From Terriglobus albidus (GTDB lineage Bacteria > Acidobacteriota > Terriglobia > Terriglobales > Acidobacteriaceae): a stretch of DNA of 64,000 bases. Below are positions 25,674 to 34,111 of this stretch, piece by piece. How positions within the stretch are numbered: the first letter of the stretch is position 1; every line of letters starts with the position of its first letter. Location of the stretch: the NCBI RefSeq assembly GCF_025685425.1, contig NZ_JAGTAS010000021.1, positions 1 to 64,000 of the forward strand, written 5' to 3'. A model generated the notes under the pieces. It was not told the DNA's origin. It saw only the letters and a list, made by a program, of their open reading frames with translations, and ran no database searches. The translations under genes were made by a program, and so were the position numbers.

Positions 25674-26648
25674 TTAGTTGCCGGCCGGCTTCTGCGCGGC
25701 AGGCGGATCGGCAGGCGCCGGAGGCGGAGTGATTCCCGCAGCCAGCAACGCGCCATCGATCATTTTATAGACATATTTGAGAGGAAGCGCGCCGGCAAGA
25801 CGTTCTCCGTTGATGAATAGTTGCGGTGTCGCGTCGACTCCGAGGGAGTCTCCCTCCTTAACAGAAGCGGTCACGGCAGAGTCGTCCTGTTTTGCGATGC
25901 AGGCATTCAGCTTCTCGAGGTTGACCTTCTGCTTCACCGCTTCGTCACGGGTCCACTTGTCGAGGAGTTCAGTTGCAGGCTTCACAGCATCTGCCGCTTT
26001 GGCGTCCTTGTCGGCAGAGGGCTTGAGCGGTGGGACGTCGGCGTAGTGCGCATGGACGTTATCAACCAGTGACCAGTAGCCAGGCGTGGACTGCTCGGCC
26101 AGGCAGTTGGCGTCAACGGCGGCATGTACGGCCCAGGGATGCTGGCCCAGAGGGAAGTCTTTATAGACGATGTGCACCTTGTCGCCGTAGCGCTCCAGGA
26201 TGGCGGGGAAGAGTTGCGCATGCATGCGGGCGCAGAAGGGGCACTGCAGATCGTCGTAGATCACGATGTGAACCGGGGCCGATGCCGGGCCGCCGCGCGA
26301 GGGCCGATTGCCGTCGCTGATTCCGGCGCCTGGATCTTGCGGGATGTCATAGCGGTTGAGCTGCGCAAACGTCTTGCCATCCTGCGAGATCAGGAAGTCG
26401 AAGTTCTTGGTTGCGGCCGCATTCTGTTCCGCCTCGAGATTCGTGAAGGTGACCGTTACCGTATCGAAACCCGGCATCTCCGACTTCCTGCGCTCCCCGA
26501 TGGTGACGTCGTAATAAGGGGGGACGTTGAACTTGTTGCGGATCAGCACCTCGACGCGCCGGGCGTCGGCAGGCGAGAGCTTCTGCGCGTGACAGCCGAG
26601 AGCACCGGCCAGCAGAACGAAGGTGGAGAGGAGACGGAGACGGTTCAT
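25674..26648 (-). CDS. DsbA-family thioredoxin-like oxidoreductase, exported
   Basis: A 324-residue protein with an N-terminal signal (MNRLRLLSTFVLLAGALGCHAQ), a ~100-residue N-terminal domain of unclear function, and a DsbA-like thioredoxin domain with CPFC (Cys136 and Cys139) and a cis-proline motif DATPQLFING. It probably forms or isomerises disulfides in exported proteins. Signal cleavage could be by signal peptidase I after CHA, or as a lipoprotein at GC. ATG 26648 is used; the longer frame upstream runs through a heptamer repeat (encoding STFNFQLLT) and is not real coding. It heads an operon with the parvulin lipoprotein. Confidence 0.87.
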   Translation of the reverse strand: MNRLRLLSTFVLLAGALGCHAQKLSPADARRVEVLIRNKFNVPPYYDVTIGERRKSEMPGFDTVTVTFTNLEAEQNAAATKNFDFLISQDGKTFAQLNRYDIPQDPGAGISDGNRPSRGGPASAPVHIVIYDDLQCPFCARMHAQLFPAILERYGDKVHIVYKDFPLGQHPWAVHAAVDANCLAEQSTPGYWSLVDNVHAHYADVPPLKPSADKDAKAADAVKPATELLDKWTRDEAVKQKVNLEKLNACIAKQDDSAVTASVKEGDSLGVDATPQLFINGERLAGALPLKYVYKMIDGALLAAGITPPPAPADPPAAQKPAGN

Positions 26649-26735
26649 AAACGTAGGTATCAGTGTATTGGACGCACGAAGGGTGCGCTTGCGAGTCACG
26701 AAGAATCGGTTGAGCCCAGAAGTCAGGGGCAAGCC

Positions 26736-26776
26736 AGTTAAAAGTTGAAAGTTAAAAGTTGAAGACGTACCGCATG
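26736..26776 (+). repeat. AGTTNNN heptamer array with GTACCGCATGGG core
   Basis: GTTAAAAGTTGAAAGTTAAA-type heptamers followed by GAAGACGTACCGCATGGG. It lies in a 504-base gap (26649-27152) between the divergently transcribed DsbA-like and radical SAM genes. The rest of the gap has a small GAGGGG/CCTCC hairpin near 26825-26845 and presumably the two promoters; no gene is seen. Confidence 0.6.
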
Positions 26777-27152
26777 GGAGCGATTGGGTATCGTGCCCCA
26801 TCCATGTGATGGGTGTCCCGGTTCGGAGGGGTTCCTCCTATATAGGTTGGTCCCTTCAGGGTCGGGAGGATGACTGTTTTTGCCTCCCCATTTCGCCCCT
26901 CCATTTCCCCGTTCGCTGCACGATTCTGCCATTCGGGGCAGAAACCTATGCTTCCGGTTCCACAGGTCGTAGCCTGATCGTGCTGTAAACCGCTCAGTGG
27001 AAAGGGCCTTGGCCCGGAGCGGAACCAGCTGACGCACTCGCGCGGGATGCGCATTGCGTCTAGACTCAAGGAATTCGCGTCTGGAGAGAGGAAACGCCTC
27101 ATCCAACGCAGTTTTACCAAGACCAAACCGACCCAATCCGAGAGGGAGCGAA

Positions 27153-29249
27153 ATGGCAAGAGCCACGAAACTGGCAGAAAAGACAATCACTTACGCCGCC
27201 AAAGGCGCGTGGGCGATCTTTGAGAAGCTGAACAGCATCAGCCCCAACCCGTCGTTTACACCGAAGTGGAGCGACAAGCCGCTGCTGAAGAGCTACCAGA
27301 AGGAGAAGCCCCCCCTAGGCTGGCCTCGTACGACCGATTCTCTCTGCCCGAAGTGCGTTCCTGAGATCCGCCAGCAGATCCTGGACGGCAAGCTGCCCCA
27401 CGAGATCCTGCTGAACGAGAAGGTGGGCGAGATCAAGGCCCAGATCATCGAGCGCGACGGCAAGATCCTGATGGTGAAGGACTGCCCGAAGCACGGCCAC
27501 TTTGAAGACGTCATGTCCATTGACCCGGCCATGATGAAGCACCTTGAGGACGTCTTCCCGGGCCGTGACATCCGCGCCCACAATGACGCCAAGCTGCACA
27601 ATCACGGTACCTCGACCGTGACGCACGGCCGCGGTTCGGTTCTGACCATCGACCTGACAAACCGCTGCAACATGATGTGCGACCCCTGCTTCATGGACGC
27701 CAACCAGGTGGGCTTCGTTCACGAACTGACGTGGGACGAGATCAAGACCATGCTGGACAACGCCATCACCATCAAGCCGCGCCGCCAGATGTCGGTGCAG
27801 TTCTCCGGTGGTGAGCCGACGCTGTCGCCCTACTTCCTCGACGCGGTCGCCTATGCCCGTAAGGTTGGCTACAACTCGGTGCAGGCCGCGACCAACGGCA
27901 TCGAGTTCGCCAAGTCCAAGGAGTTCGCCAAGGCTGCCGCCGAGGCCGGTCTGCGTTATGCCTACCTGCAGTTCGACGGTATCGGCAACGCTGCCAACTC
28001 GCACCGCAAGGTGGGCAACGCGTTCGACGTAAAGCTCCAGGCCATTCATAACCTGCACGAGGCCGGCGTGGACATCGTTCCCGTAACGACCATTGTCAAC
28101 GGCATCAACAACGAGCAGGTTGGCCGCATCATCCAGTTCGCCCTGGATAACCCGAAGAAGATCAACTTCCTCTCCTTCCAGCCGGTTTCGTTCACCGGCC
28201 GTGACGAAGAGGTCTCCGATGAGCGTCGTCACGCGCAGCGTTATACGCTGAGCCACCTGGCGCACGACATCCGCAACCAGACCGGTCTGGGTGAGAGCAC
28301 CCGCGACTGGTTCCCGATCAGCTTCATGTCGACCTTCTCGGACTGGGCCGACCTGGTGCACGGACCGGAGCATGAGTGGGGCCAGCTCTCCTGCGGCTGC
28401 CACCCGAACTGCGGTATCGGTATGGCGCTGATGATCGACAAGGAAACGAAGGAAGCCGTTCCGGTGACCTCGTTCCTCGATGCGGTTCAGCTCGCTAAGG
28501 ACGTTGCGAAGGTGAACGACGCCGCACGCGGCAAGTTCCTCTCGATCGTGGGTGTGTCGCTTGCGCTGCTGCGCAACTACGACCCGACTAAGTCGCCCAC
28601 GCACTTCCGCATCCTTGACCTGCTGCAAAAGTTCGACAAGTGCTTCGGCGCTACCGGCCGCAACTATGGCAAGGTGACCGGCGACCGCACCATGGCCGAC
28701 ATCGAGAAGCGCCGCGCCGACCGCTGGAACTTCCTGTTCATCGCCGGCATGTGGTTCCAGGATCTGTTCAACTACGACTTCCGCCGCACCGAGCAGTGCA
28801 TCATCCCGTACGCCACCCAGGAAGGCGAGATCTCCTTCTGCGCGTACAACACGGGTATCGGCTGGCGCAACATCATCGAGAAGATGCACATGACCTCCAC
28901 CCTCACCAAGTGGTACGAGGAGCATGGCCGTCACGAGATCTTCGCCGGTGGTAAGAAGGTCGGTCTGGAGCGTCAGGACAAGTACGATCTGGTCCTGAAC
29001 CAGGCTCACGTTGACTCTGCCGCGAACGACACCTTCGACAAGCTGGGCATCGCCAAGAACGCCCGCGAAGAGAAGATCCGCGCTCGCGACGCCAAGCTGA
29101 AGCAGGATGCGCACAACGCGCAGATGGCTAAGCTCTACCGCAAGGAGATCCTCAAGGAGCAGGAACAGCCCGGCTTCATCTCCCTGGGTGAGATCAAGCC
29201 CGCCGCTCCGGTAAAGGTGCAGGACGAAGAAACCGTCGCCGGGGACTAG
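27153..29249 (+). CDS. Radical SAM protein, tetraether/membrane-spanning lipid synthase-like (MJ0619/Tes type)
   Basis: A 698-residue radical SAM enzyme. The SAM cluster motif is RCNMMCDPC (Cys172, 176, 179) followed by FSGGEPT. Upstream is a distinctive extra cysteine layout, TDSLCPKC (Cys65, Cys68) and DCPKHGHFEDV (Cys111), as found in MJ0619-like proteins and the archaeal tetraether synthase Tes. More cysteines occur later (GQLSCGCHPNCGIG). Tes joins lipid tails to make membrane-spanning lipids; many Acidobacteriota contain iso-diabolic acid or branched tetraethers. That function is inferred from motifs and lineage. Codon use is strongly biased to C-ending codons, unlike neighbours, suggesting high expression. 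Start ATG 27153 follows GGGAG. A clear terminator follows at 29289. Confidence 0.8.
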   Translation: MARATKLAEKTITYAAKGAWAIFEKLNSISPNPSFTPKWSDKPLLKSYQKEKPPLGWPRTTDSLCPKCVPEIRQQILDGKLPHEILLNEKVGEIKAQIIERDGKILMVKDCPKHGHFEDVMSIDPAMMKHLEDVFPGRDIRAHNDAKLHNHGTSTVTHGRGSVLTIDLTNRCNMMCDPCFMDANQVGFVHELTWDEIKTMLDNAITIKPRRQMSVQFSGGEPTLSPYFLDAVAYARKVGYNSVQAATNGIEFAKSKEFAKAAAEAGLRYAYLQFDGIGNAANSHRKVGNAFDVKLQAIHNLHEAGVDIVPVTTIVNGINNEQVGRIIQFALDNPKKINFLSFQPVSFTGRDEEVSDERRHAQRYTLSHLAHDIRNQTGLGESTRDWFPISFMSTFSDWADLVHGPEHEWGQLSCGCHPNCGIGMALMIDKETKEAVPVTSFLDAVQLAKDVAKVNDAARGKFLSIVGVSLALLRNYDPTKSPTHFRILDLLQKFDKCFGATGRNYGKVTGDRTMADIEKRRADRWNFLFIAGMWFQDLFNYDFRRTEQCIIPYATQEGEISFCAYNTGIGWRNIIEKMHMTSTLTKWYEEHGRHEIFAGGKKVGLERQDKYDLVLNQAHVDSAANDTFDKLGIAKNAREEKIRARDAKLKQDAHNAQMAKLYRKEILKEQEQPGFISLGEIKPAAPVKVQDEETVAGD

Positions 29250-29288
29250 GACTAGCCGTCCAGGCGTAGGCGCCTTCGGCGCAAAAGT

Positions 29289-29314
29289 AAAGGCCGCTCG
29301 TGAGAGCGGCCTTT
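29289..29314 (+). terminator. Rho-independent terminator of the radical SAM gene
   Basis: Perfect 11-bp stem AAAGGCCGCTC / GAGCGGCCTTT with a GTGA loop, followed by TGTTCTT. It lies 40 bases after the stop codon. Confidence 0.85.
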
Positions 29315-29508
29315 GTTCTTCCGGTTACTCCTCGTTCAATGGATGAGTTGTAACCGGAACGGTCGATGCGCCGTCCCATTACTACGTCTGAGGGACAAGT
29401 GTGTCGGGTGTGAGGAGTTTTTGGGGGAGCACCAGATATGGTGCAGCTACATTTGTTCTCTGCTTCTGAAACAGGTTCCGCTCTCTTCAGAAGGGAGCGC
29501 CCGTCCCA

Positions 29509-29514
29509 TATAAT
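29509..29514 (+). promoter_or_regulatory. Candidate -10 box of bamA
   Basis: A perfect TATAAT lies only 15 bases ahead of the chosen bamA start; no good -35 is visible. A hairpin GCTCTCTT-CAG-AAGGGAGC (about 29480-29498) lies just upstream. If used, the message would have a leader of about 9 bases. The remaining gap 29315-29508 shows nothing else recognisable. Confidence 0.4.
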
Positions 29515-29529
29515 GAAACTTTCCCCTAC

Positions 29530-32500
29530 ATGCATTTGGGGAGGTATTTTCCGAGCAGTGAGGACGCGCGTATCTTTTCCGCTAAGTTTCTGAATCAAGC
29601 TTTCTCGGATGTGCGTTCGCACTCTGGCCGGAACCGCGCGATTGCTTTTGGCAACCGTGTTCGCGCGGGTATGTTGCTGTTGAGCCTGGGCGCTGTTGCC
29701 GCCGGCTCGGCTGCTGCACAAAATGCTGGTTCGACCTTTACCACCGGGCCGGTAGCACAAGGCAATCCAAGGGCGCTTTGCTCGATCCAGGTGATCGGCA
29801 ACCGTCGCATTCCGAAAGAATCCGTTCTGGCCCGCCTGTTCTCGCATGAGGGCGATATCTACGACGAGTCGATGATCGAGCGCGACTATAACTCGTTGTG
29901 GAACACGGGCTACTTTGAAGATCTCCGTGCCGAGAAGCAGGACAAGCCGAACTGCACCCAGATCATCTGGTACGTGCGCGAAAAGCCCACGGTCAACGAC
30001 ATCAACTACAAGGGTGTGAACGCGGTCACCACTTCAGACATCCTGGAGCGTTTCAAGAAGGCCAAGGTTGGCCTGACGGTGGAGAGCCAGTATGACCCCA
30101 CCAAGGTGAAGCGCGCCGAGGTTGTGCTGAAGGAGTTGCTGGCCGAGCATGGCCACCAGTTCGCCACTATCCGCACGGTAGTGAAGAACCTGCCTCCGGC
30201 ACGCGTCTCCCTCACCTTCGAGGTGAAGGAAGGCCCAACGGTGAAGGTGGGTCATATCGATTTTGTCGGCAACGACAACGTGAGCTCGCGTACGCTGCGC
30301 CAGGCGATGCGCAACCTGCGGCCGATCGGTATTCCGAAGTCGATCATCCTGGAGAACATCTTTGCCCGCACCTTCGACGCATCCAAGCTCGACGAGGATG
30401 CGCAGCGCGTTCAGATGGCCTACCGTGACCGCGGCTACTTCAAGGCACTCACCTCGGAGCCCAAGACCCGCGTACGCGACGCCGGCGGCATCAATATCTT
30501 CACGCTGCGCCCGTCGAAGGGTAAGCGCATCGACATCCTGATGCCGGTGGAAGAGGGCAAGCGTTACCGTCTGGGCGGCATCACCTTTACCGGCAATAAA
30601 GCCATCACCAATATGAAGGCTCTGCGTGCGCAGTTTGCGCAGAAGGATGGCGAGTGGTTTTCGGCGACCCTCTTCGGCAAGGGCCTCGAGAATCTGCGTA
30701 AGGCGTACGGCGGGCTTGGCTACATCAACTTCGTCGGATCGCCGACACCGCGCTTTGACGAAGCGAAGAACCTCATCTTCCTGGACATCGATATCGACGA
30801 GGGCAAGCAGTTCAAGGTCTCGCGTATCGAGTTTTCCGGCAACAGCATTACCCGCGACCGCGTGATCCGCCGTGAGCTGATGCTGGAAGAAGGCGCGGTG
30901 TACAACGCTCAGGCATGGGAGCTGTCACTGCTCCGCCTAAACCAGTTGAACTACTTCGAGGCGCTGAAGGTCGAGCAGGACTCTGAGACCCGCACCAATA
31001 ACGATGCCGGCACTGTGGATCTGCTCCTGAAGCTGAAGGAGAAGGGCAAGAACTCCATCGGTCTGAACGGCGGTATCTCGGGCGCTTCTGGAAGCTTTAT
31101 CGGTCTGAACTACGAGACCAACAACTTCCTCGGTCTGGGTGAGACGCTTTCGGTACAGGCGAACGCGGGCGATCTGTCGCGCAATCTGAGTTTCGGCTTT
31201 ACGGAACCTTACTTCCGCAACAAGCCGCTGTCGCTTGGTTTGCAGGTCTTCCAATCCAAGTTCGACTACAACCCGTCCAAGGCGTACGGCGCTGCCGGCG
31301 GTTCGATCTCGCAGAACCTTTCGCAGGCGCAACAGTCGCTTCTGACCAACTACAACCAGGCATCGACAGGTCTGTCGATCTCGGCCAGCTATCCGCTGCG
31401 TAAGCTCTTCAACCGCTCGGGTGTGACGCGCGTGGGTATCTCGTACTCGCTGCAGCGGTCGACGATTTCAACCTTCAACGACAACACCCGCAACCTATTC
31501 CAGTCGCTGGCTTTCCGTTCCGGTATCCAGGGATCGAACCAGCTTTCGGGCATCATCAGTTCGGTCGTCACCCCGAGCTTCACCTTTTCGTCGATCGACC
31601 GTGCAGTCGGACCGCATTCCGGTAAGGACTTCAACGTCGCAATCCAGGTTGCCGGCGCGGGTGGCAACGTGAAGTACTTCTCGCCGGTCGCTACCTGGCG
31701 TCAGTTCTTCCCGATGAAGGGCCTGCACATCGACCGCGACGGTCACAATGTGCTCGGCTATCGTATCCAGGTCTCGCACGTTGAGGGCTTCGGCGGCCAG
31801 GTGGCGCCGCCCTTCAACCGTGTCTATGGCGGCGGTGAGTCTGACGTTCGCGGCTTCGACATTCGTTCGTCTTCGCCCTATACCTACATTCCGACGAAGG
31901 TGGAGTTCAATCTCACCAATCCGGATGGAACGACGGTGCCGCGCGATCCCACAAACCAGGATCTGGGAGCCATCAAGGTTCCACTGCCGGTCTATCGTCT
32001 GGTCTCGGTGGGCGCCGATACTGGAGTTACCGCAAACGTGGAGTACCGTATCCCGATCATCAATCAGGTGGTCTTCGCGTTCTTCACGGACTTCGGCTAC
32101 AACGGCAACGTCCGCGAGTCTCAGCTCCGCCAGTCGGTGCTGGGACAGGCGACCTTCAACAGCACGCTCTATGGTTGCCCCACGATCATCAACGGCTCCT
32201 GCTTCGGCGGACAGAAGGTTACCTTCCCGCAGATCCTGAAGGCAGTGCCGGGCACGAACTTCGTACCACGCATGTCGAATGGTGCGGAACTGCAGGTGAT
32301 TCTGCCGATCGTGAACGCTCCACTGCGTCTCTACTACGCCTATAACCCGCTGCGCCTGTACAAGGACCTGCCGCAGGAACTGGCCGTAGACCAGGCGACC
32401 TACCGCAGTATGTTCCCGAACAATGGCGCCGGTTTGTACAGCTATGCGCAGGCAATCCAGTTCTACGGAGCTGCCTATCAGCTTCGGGAACCGAGAAAGA

Positions 32501-32532
32501 CCTTCCGCTTGAGCGTATCGACAACCTTCTAG
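29530..32532 (+). CDS. bamA: Outer membrane protein assembly factor BamA
   Basis: A 1000-residue Omp85 protein. After an unusually long N-terminal stretch (about 47 residues before the hydrophobic MLLLSLGAVAAGSAAAQ signal core) come five POTRA-like repeats (about 80-490), recognisable by IQVIGNRRIPKESVL, INYKGVNAVTTSDI, IDFVGNDNVSSRTL, ITFTGNKAITNMKAL and IEFSGNSITRDRVI. The rest is a 16-strand barrel ending in the terminal phenylalanine of SVSTTF, with VYGGGESDVRGFD in the conserved VRGF loop. BamA inserts barrel proteins in the outer membrane. A start at the internal Met48 would leave a short signal without positive residues, so 29530 or a start between the two is preferred. Confidence 0.93.
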   Translation: MHLGRYFPSSEDARIFSAKFLNQAFSDVRSHSGRNRAIAFGNRVRAGMLLLSLGAVAAGSAAAQNAGSTFTTGPVAQGNPRALCSIQVIGNRRIPKESVLARLFSHEGDIYDESMIERDYNSLWNTGYFEDLRAEKQDKPNCTQIIWYVREKPTVNDINYKGVNAVTTSDILERFKKAKVGLTVESQYDPTKVKRAEVVLKELLAEHGHQFATIRTVVKNLPPARVSLTFEVKEGPTVKVGHIDFVGNDNVSSRTLRQAMRNLRPIGIPKSIILENIFARTFDASKLDEDAQRVQMAYRDRGYFKALTSEPKTRVRDAGGINIFTLRPSKGKRIDILMPVEEGKRYRLGGITFTGNKAITNMKALRAQFAQKDGEWFSATLFGKGLENLRKAYGGLGYINFVGSPTPRFDEAKNLIFLDIDIDEGKQFKVSRIEFSGNSITRDRVIRRELMLEEGAVYNAQAWELSLLRLNQLNYFEALKVEQDSETRTNNDAGTVDLLLKLKEKGKNSIGLNGGISGASGSFIGLNYETNNFLGLGETLSVQANAGDLSRNLSFGFTEPYFRNKPLSLGLQVFQSKFDYNPSKAYGAAGGSISQNLSQAQQSLLTNYNQASTGLSISASYPLRKLFNRSGVTRVGISYSLQRSTISTFNDNTRNLFQSLAFRSGIQGSNQLSGIISSVVTPSFTFSSIDRAVGPHSGKDFNVAIQVAGAGGNVKYFSPVATWRQFFPMKGLHIDRDGHNVLGYRIQVSHVEGFGGQVAPPFNRVYGGGESDVRGFDIRSSSPYTYIPTKVEFNLTNPDGTTVPRDPTNQDLGAIKVPLPVYRLVSVGADTGVTANVEYRIPIINQVVFAFFTDFGYNGNVRESQLRQSVLGQATFNSTLYGCPTIINGSCFGGQKVTFPQILKAVPGTNFVPRMSNGAELQVILPIVNAPLRLYYAYNPLRLYKDLPQELAVDQATYRSMFPNNGAGLYSYAQAIQFYGAAYQLREPRKTFRLSVSTTF

Positions 32533-32560
32533 AAAAAGCCCGGCGAAAGCCGGGCTTTTT
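32533..32560 (+). terminator. Rho-independent terminator of bamA
   Basis: Perfect 12-bp stem AAAAAGCCCGGC / GCCGGGCTTTTT with a GAAA tetraloop, directly after the bamA stop. Ideal bidirectional shape. Confidence 0.9.
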
Positions 32561-32688
32561 CAGTTGCTGGTTGCTAGTTCCTAGTTGCTGGTTTTTGTTC
32601 CGAAAAACAAAGCCCCCCAGCTCAAAAGCATGGATGGGGCTTTTGCTTTTCAACTAGGAACGAGGAACTAGCAACCAGCAACTAGTAG
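32561..32688. repeat. AGTTGCT-type heptamer arrays, inverted pair around a second hairpin
   Basis: Left arm: AGTTGCT-GGTTGCT-AGTTCCT-AGTTGCT (32562-32590). Right arm: the inverted counterpart ending at 32685 (ACTAGGAACGAGGAACTAGC, then AACCAGCAACT). Between them is another hairpin, AAAGCCCC...GGGGCTTT (32609-32646). The right arm ends on the stop codon of the minus-strand RDD gene. Confidence 0.65.
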
Positions 32689-33938
32689 GCGCGCATGTAC
32701 ATGCGGGAGATGCGGTCGTGCCAGCCCATGCGATCTTCGTCAAAGAGAGCCCAAAGGTAACCCAGGCCTAACGGAGCCATTGAGAGCGCCATGGCCAGCA
32801 GACGGCGGCGCATCTGGCGGCGTGAGGGGTTCTCGTCGGAGAAGGTGCATAGGCCGATGCGGGCGTAGCGCATGCCCGGTGTCTGATCGCTCAGAGAGAA
32901 GAAGAGCAGGCGGTAGCCAATGAAGAGCGTCAGCAGCACGCCGATGGCCCAGAGCGCCAGTCCACGGTCGAGAACGACGGTCTTTGCCGTGAGTGCAAAG
33001 ACGATGGTGAAGATCGCGAAGCTGCCAAGGACAGCCATGGAGTCCACCATACCTGCCATCACGCGCAGCTGCAGCGGCGCAACCTGGGGCGGCAGCGCGA
33101 AGCTGATCTCAGAGGCCGGAATGGACTCAAGGAGCGGTGCGGCTACCGGAGCAGCGTCGAGACGGATGTCACTCCACTCCGGCGTGACATGTGGCGGCTC
33201 GGGAGTGGTGGCGATCTGCTCGGCGGTTACCTCGAAGATACGAAGCTGAGGAGGCTCGGGAGCATCCTCGCGCAGCGGGCCTTCGGCCAACCGGGGACGA
33301 GCCTTTTTCGACGCGACAAGCTGCCGTGGAAACTCGATCAGGTTAGCGCTGAGCGGAGCGATGGGTTCGCTTGACGGCTCCGGGACATACTCGACCACCA
33401 TCGGCTCGAGCTCAGGCTCAGGCTCGACAACCACTGGCGGGTGGGCGACCGGGGGGTGTTTGACCAGTGGGGCTCTGGTGACATGCTCTGTGACCAACGG
33501 TTCGAGCGTAAACGGCTCCAGAACCGGAATCTCCACGATCTCTGCTGAGGCTTCTGCCGAAACGGTTTTGCCGGTGGCCTCCTCGGGCGCGTCCCACTGC
33601 TCGAGTTCCTCGAGCAACTGCTGCTGCGCCTGCGCGATCGCCGCGGCATTACGTGCGGCAATCTCGGCTTCGGCGCGAGCCTTCTGCATCGCGGCCTCTG
33701 CTTCCGCCTGCAGGTAGTCGCGATAGCTCTGCTGTTGCGCGAACCGGCTGGCGACTGCTTCGGCGACACGACGCTGCTGCCGGGGTCTGGGTTCAGGAAG
33801 ACCTTCCATCGGCAGGGTCTGCTGCTGGTCCGCTCGTTGTTTCTTCTGCCGATGGGCCGCAAGCCGGGCAGCCACCTGGTCTTTCCAGGCGTCATCGTCG
33901 CGGACGGATTCAAGGGGCAGGGGAGAGGTGGTGCTCAC
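32682..33938 (-). CDS. RDD family membrane protein with long N-terminal extension
   Basis: A 418-residue protein. The C-terminal ~140 residues are an RDD domain with membrane segments (AVLGSFAIFTIVFALTA, WAIGVLLTLFIGYRLLFFSL) and the typical QTPGMRYARIGL and GWHDRISRMYM motifs. The N-terminal ~270 residues are soluble: a charged coiled-coil rich in Ala, Gln and Glu (about 60-115), then a Pro/Val/Glu-rich low-complexity stretch. Function of RDD proteins is mostly unknown; some affect ion or compatible-solute transport. GTG start at 33938 with GGAAG ahead. It lies between bamA and lptD on the opposite strand. Confidence 0.85.
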   Translation of the reverse strand: MSTTSPLPLESVRDDDAWKDQVAARLAAHRQKKQRADQQQTLPMEGLPEPRPRQQRRVAEAVASRFAQQQSYRDYLQAEAEAAMQKARAEAEIAARNAAAIAQAQQQLLEELEQWDAPEEATGKTVSAEASAEIVEIPVLEPFTLEPLVTEHVTRAPLVKHPPVAHPPVVVEPEPELEPMVVEYVPEPSSEPIAPLSANLIEFPRQLVASKKARPRLAEGPLREDAPEPPQLRIFEVTAEQIATTPEPPHVTPEWSDIRLDAAPVAAPLLESIPASEISFALPPQVAPLQLRVMAGMVDSMAVLGSFAIFTIVFALTAKTVVLDRGLALWAIGVLLTLFIGYRLLFFSLSDQTPGMRYARIGLCTFSDENPSRRQMRRRLLAMALSMAPLGLGYLWALFDEDRMGWHDRISRMYMRAY

Positions 33939-34111
33939 AATTCACTTCCGTTTCTCATCGGGCCGTTCTTTCGACAGCCTTCCAGGCAAAAGGGTCCATG
34001 GAAACAAACGTCTCGCTTTCCCGTCTGCATACAATGAAGAGGCGAGGGGGCGCGGAGCCGGATTCCGCATAGCAGTTGCAACCATCGAACGAGTACGGAC
34101 CTACCAGAGCC

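Noticed and set aside
26649-26801. N-terminal extension of the DsbA-like gene
   Set aside because: The extra codons run through a heptamer repeat (encoding STFNFQLLT), and a signal peptide starts at 26648.
27315-29114. 599-codon open frame antisense to the radical SAM gene
   Set aside because: It arises from the strongly C-ending codon use of the real gene. Its translation is low-complexity (Val, Leu, Gly, Asp, His-rich) without any domain, and the sense frame has clear motifs.
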